Shown: positions 7,962 through 16,916 of the stretch, in pieces
Layout of the letters: each line of letters begins with the position of its first letter
How positions within the stretch are numbered: the stretch's first letter is position 1
Origin: JAJFTV01 sp964532655
Lineage (GTDB): Bacteria > Chloroflexota > Anaerolineae > Anaerolineales > Anaerolineaceae
Direction of reading: 5' to 3'
Assembly (NCBI GenBank): GCA_964532655.1
Contig: CAZHMZ010000002.1
Location: forward strand, 3,545 to 67,544
DNA: 64,000 nt
Notes under the pieces: model-generated
What the model was told of the DNA's origin: nothing
Seen by the model: only the letters and a program-made list of their open reading frames with translations
Databases searched by the model: none
Position numbers and translations under genes: made by a program

Positions 7962-8660
7962 GTGTCTTCTAATATTTTGATCGTCGACGACGAGCAGGCG
8001 ATTGCCGACCTGGTTGGCGTTTATCTGAAAAACGAATCTTTCAACGTCTTCAAGTTTTATACAGGTCGGGATGCGCTGAGATGTATTGAAACCGAGCGAA
8101 TTGATCTGGCGGTTCTCGATGTGATGCTGCCGGATATGGATGGTTTGCAAATCTGCCAGCGCATCCGCGAGCGGTTCAACTTTCCGGTGATCATGCTGAC
8201 CGCCAAAGACCAGGAAATTGATAAAATCACCGGCCTTACGCTGGGCGCCGATGATTACATCACCAAACCGTTCAAACCGCTGGAACTGGTGGCACGCATC
8301 AAGGCGCAACTGCGCCGGTTCACCACCTATAATACCGCCGAGACCACACATCGCGAGCGCGTACTCACGGCGCGCGGACTGGTGATCAACCTGGATACCC
8401 ATGAATGCCTCCTGAACGAACGTGAACTGTCACTCACACCTATCGAGTTTTCCATTTTATGGATCCTGTGTGCGAATCGCGGCAAAGTGGTTGGTTCAGA
8501 AGACCTGTTCCAACAGGTGTGGGGTGAGAAGTATTACAGCAACAGCAACAATACCGTCATGGTGCACATCCGGCATTTGCGTGAAAAAATGGGTGATTCC
8601 GCTGAACGGCCCCGCTACATTAAGACGGTGTGGGGTGTAGGATATAAATTTGAAGAGTGA
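7962..8660 (+). CDS. VanR-like response regulator (OmpR/PhoB family)
   Basis: DNA-binding response regulator. The receiver domain (residues 1-115) has acidic D9/D10, phospho-acceptor D53 in VLDVMLPDMDG, the switch Thr in MLTAK and K102 in ITKPF; the winged-helix output domain ends with VWGVGYKF. The wording YLKNESFNVFKFYTGRDAL and ITGLTLGADDYITKPFKPL is strikingly close to VanR of glycopeptide-resistance operons. I chose the GTG at 7962 with AAAAGG upstream; a GTG at 7950 in the same frame is possible. Its stop overlaps the start of the cognate kinase. It likely controls the downstream carboxypeptidase and possibly other envelope genes. Confidence 0.92.
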   Translation: MSSNILIVDDEQAIADLVGVYLKNESFNVFKFYTGRDALRCIETERIDLAVLDVMLPDMDGLQICQRIRERFNFPVIMLTAKDQEIDKITGLTLGADDYITKPFKPLELVARIKAQLRRFTTYNTAETTHRERVLTARGLVINLDTHECLLNERELSLTPIEFSILWILCANRGKVVGSEDLFQQVWGEKYYSNSNNTVMVHIRHLREKMGDSAERPRYIKTVWGVGYKFEE

Positions 8661-9819
8661 ATACGGCTCCCTGAAAAGAAAGATCCTCCAGCAGGTACTG
8701 ATCATCGCCATCGTGGCGGCCGCGGTCTGGCTCATTATCCAGTATCTGTTGATCGACGGGCTGTTCCAATCGGCGTTTGCTGAATGGTTCGTTGAGCTGT
8801 GCCAGAAAACATTCCACATTTCATATGGTGAGGGCGCCAATATTTATACGCAGCTTTTCCGTTCCAACAAAACCGAATTGCTTTTGTTGGGTCTGTTCTG
8901 CCTGTTGCTGATCATCTTTTATATTGTGTTGTCGCGCATGACCCGCACGTTCAAAGAGGTCAGCAAAGGGGTGGATCAATTGCTGGAAGAGACGGGCGAA
9001 GAGATCAGGCTGCCACGCGAGATGGATTTTCTGGAGGTGAAGCTCAACCAGATCCGCGAAAACCTGTCCAGGCGGGAACGCGACGCGCGCGAGGCCGAGC
9101 AGCGTAAAAACGACCTGGTGATGTACCTGGCGCACGACATCAAAACCCCGCTTACCTCGGTGATCGGTTATCTCAATTTGCTGGACGAAGCGGCCGATAT
9201 GCCGGTGGAGCAACGCGCTAAATACATCGGCATTACCCTTGAAAAGGCCTGCCGCCTTGAGCAGTTGATCGACGAGTTTTTTGAAATCACCCGTTTCAAT
9301 TTGCAGACCGTGGTGCTGTGCAAGGAGCAGATCAACCTGTCGCTTATGCTGCAGCAAATGGCGGATGAGTTTTATCCGCTGCTTTCACCCACCGGCAAGC
9401 ATATTGATGTGCAGGTTCCGGATAATCTGCTGGTGTGGGCCGACCCTGACAAACTGGCGCGTGTGTTCAACAATATCCTCAAAAACGCGGCTGCTTACAG
9501 CCGTGATGACAGCGGTATCGCGGTGGACGCATCCCAGCAGGGTGACCGGGTAGTTATATCATTTACCAATCTGGGCAGCCAGATCCCGCCGGAAAAGCTG
9601 GACATGATTTTTGAAAAATTTTTCCGCCTGGATGCCTCGCGTTCGTCTTACTCGGGCGGTTCCGGATTGGGGCTGGCCATTGCGCGCGAGATTATCACCG
9701 CGCACGGCGGCTCCATCACCGCTGAAAGCAGCCCTGCCTGCACCATCTTCACGGTAACATTGCCGGTGGGAGCGGGTGTGCTTTCAGAGAAAAATTCGTC
9801 TTTCGTAAGGGTTTCTTAA
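8650..9819 (+). CDS. VanS-like sensor histidine kinase
   Basis: Membrane-bound kinase partner of the preceding regulator, overlapping it by 11 bp and starting at a TTG. Two transmembrane segments (about residues 14-34 and 77-96) enclose a short extracytoplasmic loop of about 40 residues. Next come a HAMP-like linker, the HisKA helix with YLAHDIKTPLTSVIGYL (phospho-acceptor H162), the N box NNILKNAAAYSRD and the G box GGSGLGLAIAREI. LAHDIKTPLTSVIGYL is the VanS form of the H box. The small sensor loop suits detection of a cell-wall signal at the membrane surface rather than a soluble ligand. Confidence 0.92.
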   Translation: MKSEYGSLKRKILQQVLIIAIVAAAVWLIIQYLLIDGLFQSAFAEWFVELCQKTFHISYGEGANIYTQLFRSNKTELLLLGLFCLLLIIFYIVLSRMTRTFKEVSKGVDQLLEETGEEIRLPREMDFLEVKLNQIRENLSRRERDAREAEQRKNDLVMYLAHDIKTPLTSVIGYLNLLDEAADMPVEQRAKYIGITLEKACRLEQLIDEFFEITRFNLQTVVLCKEQINLSLMLQQMADEFYPLLSPTGKHIDVQVPDNLLVWADPDKLARVFNNILKNAAAYSRDDSGIAVDASQQGDRVVISFTNLGSQIPPEKLDMIFEKFFRLDASRSSYSGGSGLGLAIAREIITAHGGSITAESSPACTIFTVTLPVGAGVLSEKNSSFVRVS

Positions 9820-9849
9820 GAATTTCATCAGCAGATATTCCAAAACGCC

Positions 9850-9893
9850 GATCCGGTTTTCAGTAGGATGAATAACTGAAACCGGATCTTTTT
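9850..9893 (+). terminator. Terminator after the kinase gene
   Basis: GATCCGGTTTTCAGT (9850-9864) pairs with ACTGAAACCGGATC (9875-9888) with a single bulged T, followed by a run of T. It separates the two-component operon from the carboxypeptidase gene, so the latter needs its own promoter. Confidence 0.75.
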
Positions 9894-9965
9894 GCATTCC
9901 TGTCTGGCATGCTGGATTAAGTATGTCGCCTAAAATGCAATGGATCCTGACCAGGAGTCAATTGA

Positions 9966-11156
9966 ATGATTCATCGTACCCGCGCTTTACAATCCATCCG
10001 ATACGCTGGCAACGCAGTGAAAGCTGAACCCGCATCCGAATTGCGTATAGATAATCGAGATCGAATCCTCAAAACCGGAATTACCCACCGCATTTTTTGT
10101 GTAAACCTGTGTCTGCTGGCGGTACTGCTGGCAATATGCCTTGCACCTTGCCTTGCATCTTGCCGTGTTTCCATCAATGAGAACCCGCCCGAAGTCATCG
10201 CGGAGCTGCCGACGGCGACACGTCTGCCTGCTGAAACCTCTTTGCCCACCGCGACCGCGACCACATCCATCACGCCGACCGTTGATGTGCCCGCCACCGT
10301 ACAGGTACTCAACGTGCTGTACGAGCAGTCGAACCTGTATTTGCAGGCTGAAAGCGCCCTGTTGATGGATGCCCAATCCGGCCAGGTGTTCCTGGAGAAA
10401 AACGCCCGTCAACGCATGTTCCCGGCCAGCACCACCAAAATCATGACCGCCCTGCTGGCGCTGGAATATCTGGACATGGATGAGACCCTGATGGTGGGGG
10501 AGGAGGTCAACCAGGCCTGGACCAAACTGCGCATCAACGCCCAGAAAGCCGGACTGGAGTACGGGCAGGAGATTTCCGTCAAAGACCTGCTGCACGGGTT
10601 GCTGCTCATGTCGGGTTCAGACGCGGCATTTGTTCTGGCTTATCAGACAGCCCAGCGGGAGAGCGGGGAAATGTACATGGATGTGGATGAAGCCCTGGCT
10701 CACTTCTCTGCCATGATGAACGCGAAAGCCCGGGAGTTGGGGGCTGTTGACACTCACTTTGTTAACCCCGATGGTTTTCAGGACCCGAAGCATTACTCAA
10801 CCGCCTATGACCTGGCGGTGATTGCGCGGGCAGCCATGCAAAACCGTGATTTCCGGGCGATCGTGGAAACGCCGACTTATCTCTCGGCAGAGCTGGAATT
10901 TGTTAACGGAACATACCCGCTGCGCTGGGACACAACCAACCGCCTGCTGGATGTGAATGATGTGCACTACTACGCTCCCGCGACCGGGATTAAAACCGGT
11001 ACCACGGAAGAGGCGGGGTACTGTTTGGTATCATCCGCCGTCTTTGACGACCGCTTGGTGATTGCGGTGGTGCTGAACAGCGGGGTTGAAAATGTATGGA
11101 CGGACTCAATTCATTTGCTGGAATATGCCCGGCAGAATTCACTGCCCGGGTCATAG
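9966..11156 (+). CDS. Lipoprotein D-alanyl-D-alanine carboxypeptidase (peptidase S11)
   Basis: Penicillin-binding-protein-type enzyme that trims the terminal D-Ala from peptidoglycan stem peptides outside the membrane. Seen: a long N-terminal extension, a hydrophobic helix and lipobox LASC (Cys66), a Thr/Pro/Ala linker, then the catalytic domain with SxxK as STTK (S155-K158), SGS in LLMSGSDAAF for the second motif (SGN in most family members), and KTG in IKTGTTEEAGYC. It is about the length of the S11 core plus the linker; the C-terminal beta domain of PBP5 is missing. GGAG lies 8-12 nt before the ATG. It sits next to VanRS-like regulators, as VanY-type carboxypeptidases do, but VanY is a zinc enzyme while this one is a serine enzyme. 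Confidence 0.92.
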   Translation: MIHRTRALQSIRYAGNAVKAEPASELRIDNRDRILKTGITHRIFCVNLCLLAVLLAICLAPCLASCRVSINENPPEVIAELPTATRLPAETSLPTATATTSITPTVDVPATVQVLNVLYEQSNLYLQAESALLMDAQSGQVFLEKNARQRMFPASTTKIMTALLALEYLDMDETLMVGEEVNQAWTKLRINAQKAGLEYGQEISVKDLLHGLLLMSGSDAAFVLAYQTAQRESGEMYMDVDEALAHFSAMMNAKARELGAVDTHFVNPDGFQDPKHYSTAYDLAVIARAAMQNRDFRAIVETPTYLSAELEFVNGTYPLRWDTTNRLLDVNDVHYYAPATGIKTGTTEEAGYCLVSSAVFDDRLVIAVVLNSGVENVWTDSIHLLEYARQNSLPGS

Positions 11157-11536
11157 CGCCATTATCCTTTGGAAACAGACCGTGGTGCACCCATTTGCTG
11201 CCCCTGGACCGGGTGCGACCTGCGGTTTGTGGCCTGGGCGTCAGGCCGAGCGCCCGGCTGAAGAGTATCTGATCATGCGAAATTCACGAAAAACCTGCGC
11301 GGTGAAATCCGTCCAAAACGGAAGAGAAGGCAGAAGGCGCAGATAATGCGCCCTGGATGTTCACCGATCGGCCGGATGGGGCGGGCTTACGGCCCGCCCC
11401 TGTCACTTAATCCATTGAGATGATTAATGTATCTGATATTTCACTCAGATTAGGGATTGGGAAACAAATCCATGTATGGGATAATATGCAAACCGGCCTT
11501 TACTCATATTTACAATCCAAATATCTGAGGTAAATC
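11157..11536. other. Intergenic region with hairpin
   Basis: No gene is supported. The main structure is a perfect 9-bp stem, GGGGCGGGC (11378-11386) and GCCCGCCCC (11392-11400), probably ending the carboxypeptidase transcript although no T-run follows. TTGGGA (11457-11462) and TAATAT (11482-11487) form a weak promoter candidate with a 19-bp spacer for the next gene. Confidence 0.6.
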
Positions 11537-13240
11537 ATGATCGAAGCAATGCAAGGATTTGACTCGTTTATAAACGATGTCATCAAGACGTGGAAGTCGC
11601 CCGGGGGCGGAATCGCGGTGGTAAAAGACGGAGAAATCGTCTACAGTGCCGGCTGCGGTTTTCGCGATCAGGAAAAACAGCTTCCATTGACCCCTGACAG
11701 CATTTTTGCTATCGGTTCCACCAGTAAAGCTTTTTCGGCGGCTTCGATTGGCATCCTGGTGGATGAAGGAAAGCTGGAGTGGGATAAACCCATCCGCTAT
11801 TACATCCCCGAGTTCCGCATGGTGGACCGCGTGGCCAGTGAATACCTGAGTGTCCGCGATATGCTGTGCCACCGCTCCGGTCTGGCGCGTCATGATCTGG
11901 CGTGGTATCACCGCAAAATGACCCGCCGCGATCTGTTGAAGCTGCTGGCCTGCCTGGAGCCCAACGAAAGCTTCCGCAACCGCTGGCAGTATCAGAACAT
12001 CATCTACGGTACCACCGGCCTGGTGGTGGAAGCCGTCACCGGCAAGACGTGGGAAGAGTTTGTGCAGGAACGCATTCTCAACCCGCTGGGGATGACCTCA
12101 ACCAATTTCTCGGTGACCATTTCTGAGCAATCAGATAATTTCTGCTATCCGTATTTGGAGCATGAAGACAAAGCTTTGCGCATCCCATTTGCCAACCTGG
12201 ACGCGCTTGGACCAGCGGGCAGTATTAACTCGACCCTCAACGATATGTGCAAGTGGATGGCCCTGAACCTGAATCGCGGGAAACTGGGTGATACCCAGAT
12301 CGTCTCCGAGGCCAGTATGGGGCAAATTCACCGGCCGCAGATGGTGGTGCTGGAGGACAGCCCGCTGTCCTTCAAAGATACGGACAGCTCCGAAACGTAC
12401 GGTATGGCATGGGGTATTTACGATTACCGCGGCGTGGAAGCCTGGGAACATACCGGGGGTATCGACGGATTTGCCACCGAAGTCTTCCTGGTACCGGAGC
12501 ACAATCTGGGTGTGGTGAGCTTCACCAATATGAGCACCGGCGCACCCATGGCAATTGCCCGCACCGCCATTGACCGCATTTTGGGTTTTGAACCCATCGA
12601 CTGGAGCGCCCGCTTTAAAGACTCATATGACAAAGCCATGTCCGGCGCGAAAGAAGGGGCCAAAGCTCCGCGCAAGGAGGGCACACAACCCAGTCACCCG
12701 CTTGAAGACTATACCGGCAAATTCGAGCACCCGGGCTATGGCGAGATTGAGTTTGTGATGAAGGATGATGTCCTCACCACACTGTTCCGCGATTGGGAAA
12801 TCCCGCTCCAACATGTTCACTATGATGTCTTTGACGGCGAACTGCCTGTGCTGGGCATCTACCTCAAGTTCACCTTTGAAATGGATGATAAGGGAAACAT
12901 CGAACGGGTCAGCTCTCCATTGGATCCCATGGTGAAGCCGATCGTGTTCACGCGCGTACCGGATGAGAGCATGAAACAGCGCGGCTTCCTGGAGCAGTTC
13001 GAAGGGGAGTATGAGCTGATGGGTGAGACCCTGAAAATCGCCCTGAAGGGCGAGAGCACCTTATGCGCATCTGGGCCCGGCATGCCGGAGATGGAACTGG
13101 TGCCTTACCGCGGCACTACCTTCAACCTGAAGGGCATGGAAGTGGTCAGCCTGGAGTTCAAGATGAATGGCGGGGAGAAAGCCGAAGAAGTGGTGATGAC
13201 CCAGCCGGGGGCCGTCATGACGGCCAAACGTAAGGGATAG
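11537..13240 (+). CDS. Beta-lactamase-family serine hydrolase (class C/PBP fold) with C-terminal lipocalin-like domain
   Basis: Serine hydrolase of the class C beta-lactamase/esterase/aminopeptidase superfamily. Catalytic motifs: STSK (S61-K64), YQN in NRWQYQNIIYG, and HTGG in WEHTGGIDGF. The catalytic domain spans about residues 1-370; the rest looks like the DUF3471-type beta-barrel that often follows it. There is no signal peptide and, unlike the four paralogues at 23.8-33.7 kb, no C-terminal membrane anchor, so it is expected to be cytoplasmic. GAGGT precedes the ATG. The substrate is unknown; it could be an esterase or a D-amino-acid peptidase, and resistance to beta-lactams cannot be inferred. 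Confidence 0.87.
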   Translation: MIEAMQGFDSFINDVIKTWKSPGGGIAVVKDGEIVYSAGCGFRDQEKQLPLTPDSIFAIGSTSKAFSAASIGILVDEGKLEWDKPIRYYIPEFRMVDRVASEYLSVRDMLCHRSGLARHDLAWYHRKMTRRDLLKLLACLEPNESFRNRWQYQNIIYGTTGLVVEAVTGKTWEEFVQERILNPLGMTSTNFSVTISEQSDNFCYPYLEHEDKALRIPFANLDALGPAGSINSTLNDMCKWMALNLNRGKLGDTQIVSEASMGQIHRPQMVVLEDSPLSFKDTDSSETYGMAWGIYDYRGVEAWEHTGGIDGFATEVFLVPEHNLGVVSFTNMSTGAPMAIARTAIDRILGFEPIDWSARFKDSYDKAMSGAKEGAKAPRKEGTQPSHPLEDYTGKFEHPGYGEIEFVMKDDVLTTLFRDWEIPLQHVHYDVFDGELPVLGIYLKFTFEMDDKGNIERVSSPLDPMVKPIVFTRVPDESMKQRGFLEQFEGEYELMGETLKIALKGESTLCASGPGMPEMELVPYRGTTFNLKGMEVVSLEFKMNGGEKAEEVVMTQPGAVMTAKRKG

Positions 13241-13266
13241 CAGCAGGTTTTTGAATTGTGGTGATC

Positions 13267-13294
13267 AACACGCCGGCCATTTAGCCGGCGTGTT
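13267..13294 (+). terminator. Hairpin terminator after the serine hydrolase
   Basis: Perfect 11-bp stem AACACGCCGGC / GCCGGCGTGTT with a 6-nt loop; only a short T-rich tail follows. Confidence 0.7.
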
Positions 13295-13320
13295 TGTGTG
13301 ATGGGAGGACTTTGCCTGCA

Positions 13321-14075
13321 TTCGCGTATCCGTTTTGGCTGCGGAAAAACCGTCAACGAATGGACCAGTGCAGAGCGCTGGCCGAAAACGAATAAACGAA
13401 TAACAGGGGGTATCTGTATGCATTCAAATATTCTTTAATTAACTGAAAGGGGTAAAGGCTTGTGATCTTATGCGTGTATTCGTTCATGGGTTGCAGAAAA
13501 ACCGTCAACGAATGGGGCCAGCGCAGAGCGTTGGCCGAAAACGAATAACAGAAATATCTCTTTGCATTCAAATATTCTTTGATTAACTGAAAAGTGTAAA
13601 GGCTTGTGGACTTATTCGTGTATTCGATGTGGCTGCATAAAAACCGTCAACGAATGGGGGCCAGCGCTCTGCGCTGGCCGGAAACGAATAAACGAATACG
13701 GAGAGTAAATGTGTGCCTTCGTTTATTCATTCACTAGCTGAAATGTAAAATTGTCAAACAACCGTTGCTTGATAATGCAGGTCTTATTCGTTTATTCGTT
13801 TATTGACCGGAACATAAAATTGTCAAACAAACGATTCCCGATGAAGCTGAACCCCATTCGTTGACGGCGAGATACGAAAAAACAATCAACGAATGGGTCG
13901 ACGCAAATAACAGGGGTATCTCTTTGCAATCAAATATTATTTGTTGACTGAAGGAGTAAAGGCAAACATCTGCCGATGTTGGTTGTGGTCTTATTCGTTT
14001 ATTCGTTCATTGGCAAAAATGTAAAAATCTCAAACAGACATCTTCCGGTGAAGCTGAACCCCATTCGTTGACGGC
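13321..14075. repeat. Array of irregular non-coding repeats with a conserved hairpin
   Basis: About 750 bp without a gene. CGTCAACGAA recurs at 13351, 13503 and 13645 and, degenerate, at about 13884, each time followed by ATGG. In the first three it is followed by a hairpin: CCAGTGC-aga-GCGCTGG, GGCCAGCGC-aga-GCGTTGGCC, GGCCAGCGC-tct-GCGCTGGCC. The arms differ by changes that keep pairing (G-U for G-C). Between hairpins lie AACGAATAAACGAATA, TTGCATTCAAATATTCTTT, TTAACTGAAA and GTAAAGGCTTGTG blocks. The core also appears inverted as CATTCGTTGACGG at about 13854 and 14058. Unit spacing is near 145-150 bp for the first three and then irregular. Confidence 0.8.
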
Positions 14076-14079
14076 CCGT

Positions 14080-14481
14080 CTACGCCAACTGTTTGTTTTT
14101 CTTCAAAATCAGCATCTGCCAGATCACCAGCGCGCCAACCAGCAAGATGCCGTCGTTCAGGCTGCGCGAGGTGGCCAGTAAAAACGTTACATTTAGGGCC
14201 AGGGTGCCGATAAACACCCACAGAGCGACGAATTTCCCTTTCTTCACCAGGCGGGAGCAGAAAATCAGTAGTCCACCCATCACCAGGTTGGACGCAAAAT
14301 CCAGCCAACTGGTGGGCGAGGCCAGCGAGGGGCTCAGCGCGGCGATCACATTGAGCACCGCCATCAGCAGGCTCAGCACACCCGCGATCAGCAGCGCCAG
14401 GTTCACCGTGCGGAACAAAAATGTTCTTTGCCGTTCAGCCGGGTCAAATTGCGGCGAAACAGGCGTTTCATTTTCCTGCAT
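14080..14481 (-). CDS. Small four-helix membrane protein, function unknown
   Basis: A 133-aa membrane protein. The start at 14481 is set by AGGAGGT 5-6 nt upstream of ATG; longer frames begin before this ribosome site. The N-terminal 20 residues are polar, then four hydrophobic segments follow (LALLIAGVLSLLMAVLNVIA, LDFASNLVMGGLLIFCSRLV, FVALWVFIGTLALNVTFLLA, ILLVGALVIWQMLIL) with a basic end KKNKQ. I do not recognise a family. It stands alone between the repeat array and a divergent lipoprotein gene. Confidence 0.75.
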   Translation of the reverse strand: MQENETPVSPQFDPAERQRTFLFRTVNLALLIAGVLSLLMAVLNVIAALSPSLASPTSWLDFASNLVMGGLLIFCSRLVKKGKFVALWVFIGTLALNVTFLLATSRSLNDGILLVGALVIWQMLILKKNKQLA

Positions 14482-14632
14482 TCTGTACCTCCTGCGGGAG
14501 TGAGATGGAATCAATACGGGAACTCAGGTAATTCTACCATCCCATTTCCAATGGACGGTCTGCGTATCTGATTCGTTTCCTGGCCGCAAATAACCAAAAT
14601 TCTGACTTCTCAAAATCGATAATTTCAGGGAA

Positions 14633-14662
14633 TTGATCAGGCAGGTTGGTTCATGCTATACT
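14633..14662 (+). promoter_or_regulatory. Candidate promoter for the lipoprotein gene
   Basis: TTGATC (14633-14638), 18-bp spacer, TATACT (14657-14662), 40 bp before the GTG start at 14703. Confidence 0.5.
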
Positions 14663-14702
14663 CAATTCAGCGAACCACTATCATTAGAAGAGGAGTTGTA
14701 AA

Positions 14703-15548
14703 GTGCGTACCTATCGGCCGCGTCTGCTTCATATCCTTTTGCTTGTCATCATCAGCCTGTTCATCCTCAGTTGCTCACTCCTTTCCGTTGGCAAAAACAC
14801 CACTGACCAAAACAACACCATCCCCACTCTCACCAGCGAACCCGTGGTGCAGCCCACCGATACTCAGGCTCCGCTTTCCACCAACACAACCCAGCCGACA
14901 ATCGCCATACCCACCGTCCCGCTGCCCACCAATCCGCCGCCGGTGGATGTTCAGGTTGCCCAGCCCACCGAAGAACCTGCTGCCGCGCCGGATTTTTTCA
15001 CCGAAGAATTTAATGGCGATTTGACCAACTGGGAATATTTCTTTACCTCCGGCGATGAGGATTTGGCCAGCTTTTATACCGAAGATGGCAAATTAAGGTT
15101 CTTCCTGGAGGGTGAGCAGATCTACGCCTATTTGCTGTACTCGCCGTACTACTACAGTGATGTAGCCCTGACCGTTGAAGCTGAGAACCGCGGTTTTAAT
15201 GATAACAACGTCAGCCTGATCTGCCGTTACGATTACGAGCGCGGCTGGTATGAGTTCAGCATTGCCAACAACGGGTTGTACTGGATTTATTACTATGACA
15301 TCATGAACGAAGGCGGCTACAACCTGATCGCCAACGGCGGCTCCACCTCTATTCACACTGGCAAGGATGTCAATACCTACTCGATTGTTTGCCGCGAAAA
15401 GACGCTGATCCTGTACATCAACAACCAGGAAGTGAAGCGGCTGGAGGAAACCAATTACGTTCTCAAAGAGGGACAGGTAGGGGTAGGCGTCTCTTCATTT
15501 GATGTTCTGCCCATTGAAGTTGAATTTGAATACCTGACCATCGAATAA
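14703..15548 (+). CDS. Lipoprotein with LamG/concanavalin-like C-terminal domain
   Basis: Exported lipoprotein: basic start, hydrophobic helix, lipobox ILSC (Cys22), a Thr/Pro/Asn-rich linker to about residue 95, then a beta-rich domain. That domain opens with FFTEEFNGDLTNWEYF and contains VSLICRYDYERGWYEFSI, the style of LamG/DUF1080-type jelly rolls that bind sugars or act as passive scaffolds. Start GTG with AGAGGAG 6 nt upstream. A second protein of the same kind is at 46445-47323 (compare VMCRMTQTSGYSFNI), so these form a small family in this genome. No catalytic residues can be pointed to; a binding role at the cell surface is the safest reading. Confidence 0.78.
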   Translation: MRTYRPRLLHILLLVIISLFILSCSLLSVGKNTTDQNNTIPTLTSEPVVQPTDTQAPLSTNTTQPTIAIPTVPLPTNPPPVDVQVAQPTEEPAAAPDFFTEEFNGDLTNWEYFFTSGDEDLASFYTEDGKLRFFLEGEQIYAYLLYSPYYYSDVALTVEAENRGFNDNNVSLICRYDYERGWYEFSIANNGLYWIYYYDIMNEGGYNLIANGGSTSIHTGKDVNTYSIVCREKTLILYINNQEVKRLEETNYVLKEGQVGVGVSSFDVLPIEVEFEYLTIE

Positions 15549-15571
15549 ACGATTACTCTCCCATGAAATCA

Positions 15572-15603
15572 AAAAACCGCCGGTAAACCTTCCGGCGGTT
15601 TTT
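15572..15603. terminator. Bidirectional terminator between convergent genes
   Basis: AAAAACCGCCGG (15572-15583) pairs perfectly with CCGGCGGTTTTT (15592-15603). The stem is flanked by A on one side and T on the other, so it can stop transcripts from both directions. Confidence 0.88.
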
Positions 15604-15623
15604 CTGTTTCCTCACTAAATAAC

Positions 15624-16916
15624 TCAGGCAGGCATGCCGGTCAGACCGGCTTCGCGGTTATACTGCGCCCAGGCTTCTGCATAGGTGGGATCCGCAAATT
15701 TGAGATCGCTGCGCCCGGCCAGCCGGTAGATCCATTCGCTGGTGGCCTGAGCAGCCCGGTGGAAACACTCGTCCATGAACTGTTTCTTTTCGGTGGGGGT
15801 GCCTTTAATCACGCTGCGGGCCTCCAGGATGAACCTGTCTTCCAGCGCGGCAAAATCTTTCTGGATGGCCGGAACAGCATTGTCGAAATCGGCCATGGCG
15901 CGGCGGTGCAGCAGCTCGCCGATCCACCACATGGACTGCGGGTCAAAGGTCTCGCGCGGATACGAACCCATATGGGGCAGATCGATGCCGGGGAAGACCG
16001 GCTTGAAAATGGATGTGCAGGTTCCGGAGGTGCCGGTAAACCAGCCGATGATGCCGTCCGGGCTTACCTCGGAGGCCATCGCACCGCAGGCGTTCCACAA
16101 TCCACCGTCCGAGCCGGCATGCGCGCAGATGGGGTGACCGTTCTTCCGGGCGGGGTGATAGCCAGCAGGGTGATCGCGCAATAAATTAAAGGCATCGCGA
16201 ATGGTTATATTCTTGCCTATATTCTGTAAGAAGCCGCAGGTGTTCTTCTGGCGCGGGATGGAACCCAGATCTTCCAGCCGGGATACGTCGGCGAAGCGGG
16301 TGTCCCAATCCACGCGCGGCTGTTCATCGGACAGCGAGCTCAGCTCCCAATCGGTGTGGAGGGTCAACGCGTTGGAGATCGAATCGACCGGGTTGGCCCG
16401 CCTGGCGGCCCACTCACGGCCGGCTGTTTCCAGAATCCAGGCTTCGTGAGGGTCGGCGATCAGGTAGCTGGAATCGAAGTGCGAGTTGCCGCTCAGCTCG
16501 CAGTTGCCGCCCTGTCCAAACTGGTGAACCAGCGCGCCCATCACCTCAACGGCCTGGCGGGCAGTTTTGCCGCGCTCCAGCCCCAGCCGCAGCAGATCCA
16601 TGGTGATCAAGCCGTCCAATTTTTCATCCTTCATCACATTGGTGAAGATAGCTTCGTTGCCAATGGCGACGCCATATTCGTTCAGCCCGATTTCGCCGCC
16701 CCAGGTCCAGAAGGAACGACTGAGAATGACGTCACAGGTCTCTTCCACCTGCGGGATCATGATGTGAGTGGCCAGCAGTTTTTCGCCTGGCAGATGAGTC
16801 TGGCGCGGCAGGCGTACCAGCGCGTGAGCCTCATTGACCAGACAGTCGGCGCTTTTGGCCATGATCACCGATTTTCTGGCGGTGGCGGGAGGCAGTGCAA
16901 CAAATGAATCACACAT
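15624..16916 (-). CDS. Secernin-like C69-family peptidase
   Basis: N-terminal-nucleophile hydrolase related to secernins and C69 dipeptidases. The protein begins MCDSFVALPPATA, with Cys2 in the place of the nucleophile released when Met is removed. The following KSVIMAKSADC and WGGEIGLNEYGVAIGNEAIF are typical of the family. It has 430 aa and no signal peptide, so it is probably cytoplasmic. It is a single gene facing the lipoprotein gene across a shared terminator, with no operon partner. The substrate is probably a dipeptide or small amide; bacterial secernin-like enzymes are poorly characterised, so only the fold-level call is firm. Confidence 0.85.
   Translation of the reverse strand: MCDSFVALPPATARKSVIMAKSADCLVNEAHALVRLPRQTHLPGEKLLATHIMIPQVEETCDVILSRSFWTWGGEIGLNEYGVAIGNEAIFTNVMKDEKLDGLITMDLLRLGLERGKTARQAVEVMGALVHQFGQGGNCELSGNSHFDSSYLIADPHEAWILETAGREWAARRANPVDSISNALTLHTDWELSSLSDEQPRVDWDTRFADVSRLEDLGSIPRQKNTCGFLQNIGKNITIRDAFNLLRDHPAGYHPARKNGHPICAHAGSDGGLWNACGAMASEVSPDGIIGWFTGTSGTCTSIFKPVFPGIDLPHMGSYPRETFDPQSMWWIGELLHRRAMADFDNAVPAIQKDFAALEDRFILEARSVIKGTPTEKKQFMDECFHRAAQATSEWIYRLAGRSDLKFADPTYAEAWAQYNREAGLTGMPA

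Noticed and set aside
7962..11156. Complete vancomycin-resistance operon
   Set aside because: Only regulator-like and carboxypeptidase genes are present; no D-Ala-D-Lac/D-Ser ligase, VanH or VanX, and the carboxypeptidase is a serine enzyme, not VanY.
13321..14075. CRISPR-like array
   Set aside because: Repeat units are long, unequal in spacing, partly inverted and contain several different blocks; there are no uniform spacers and no cas genes.
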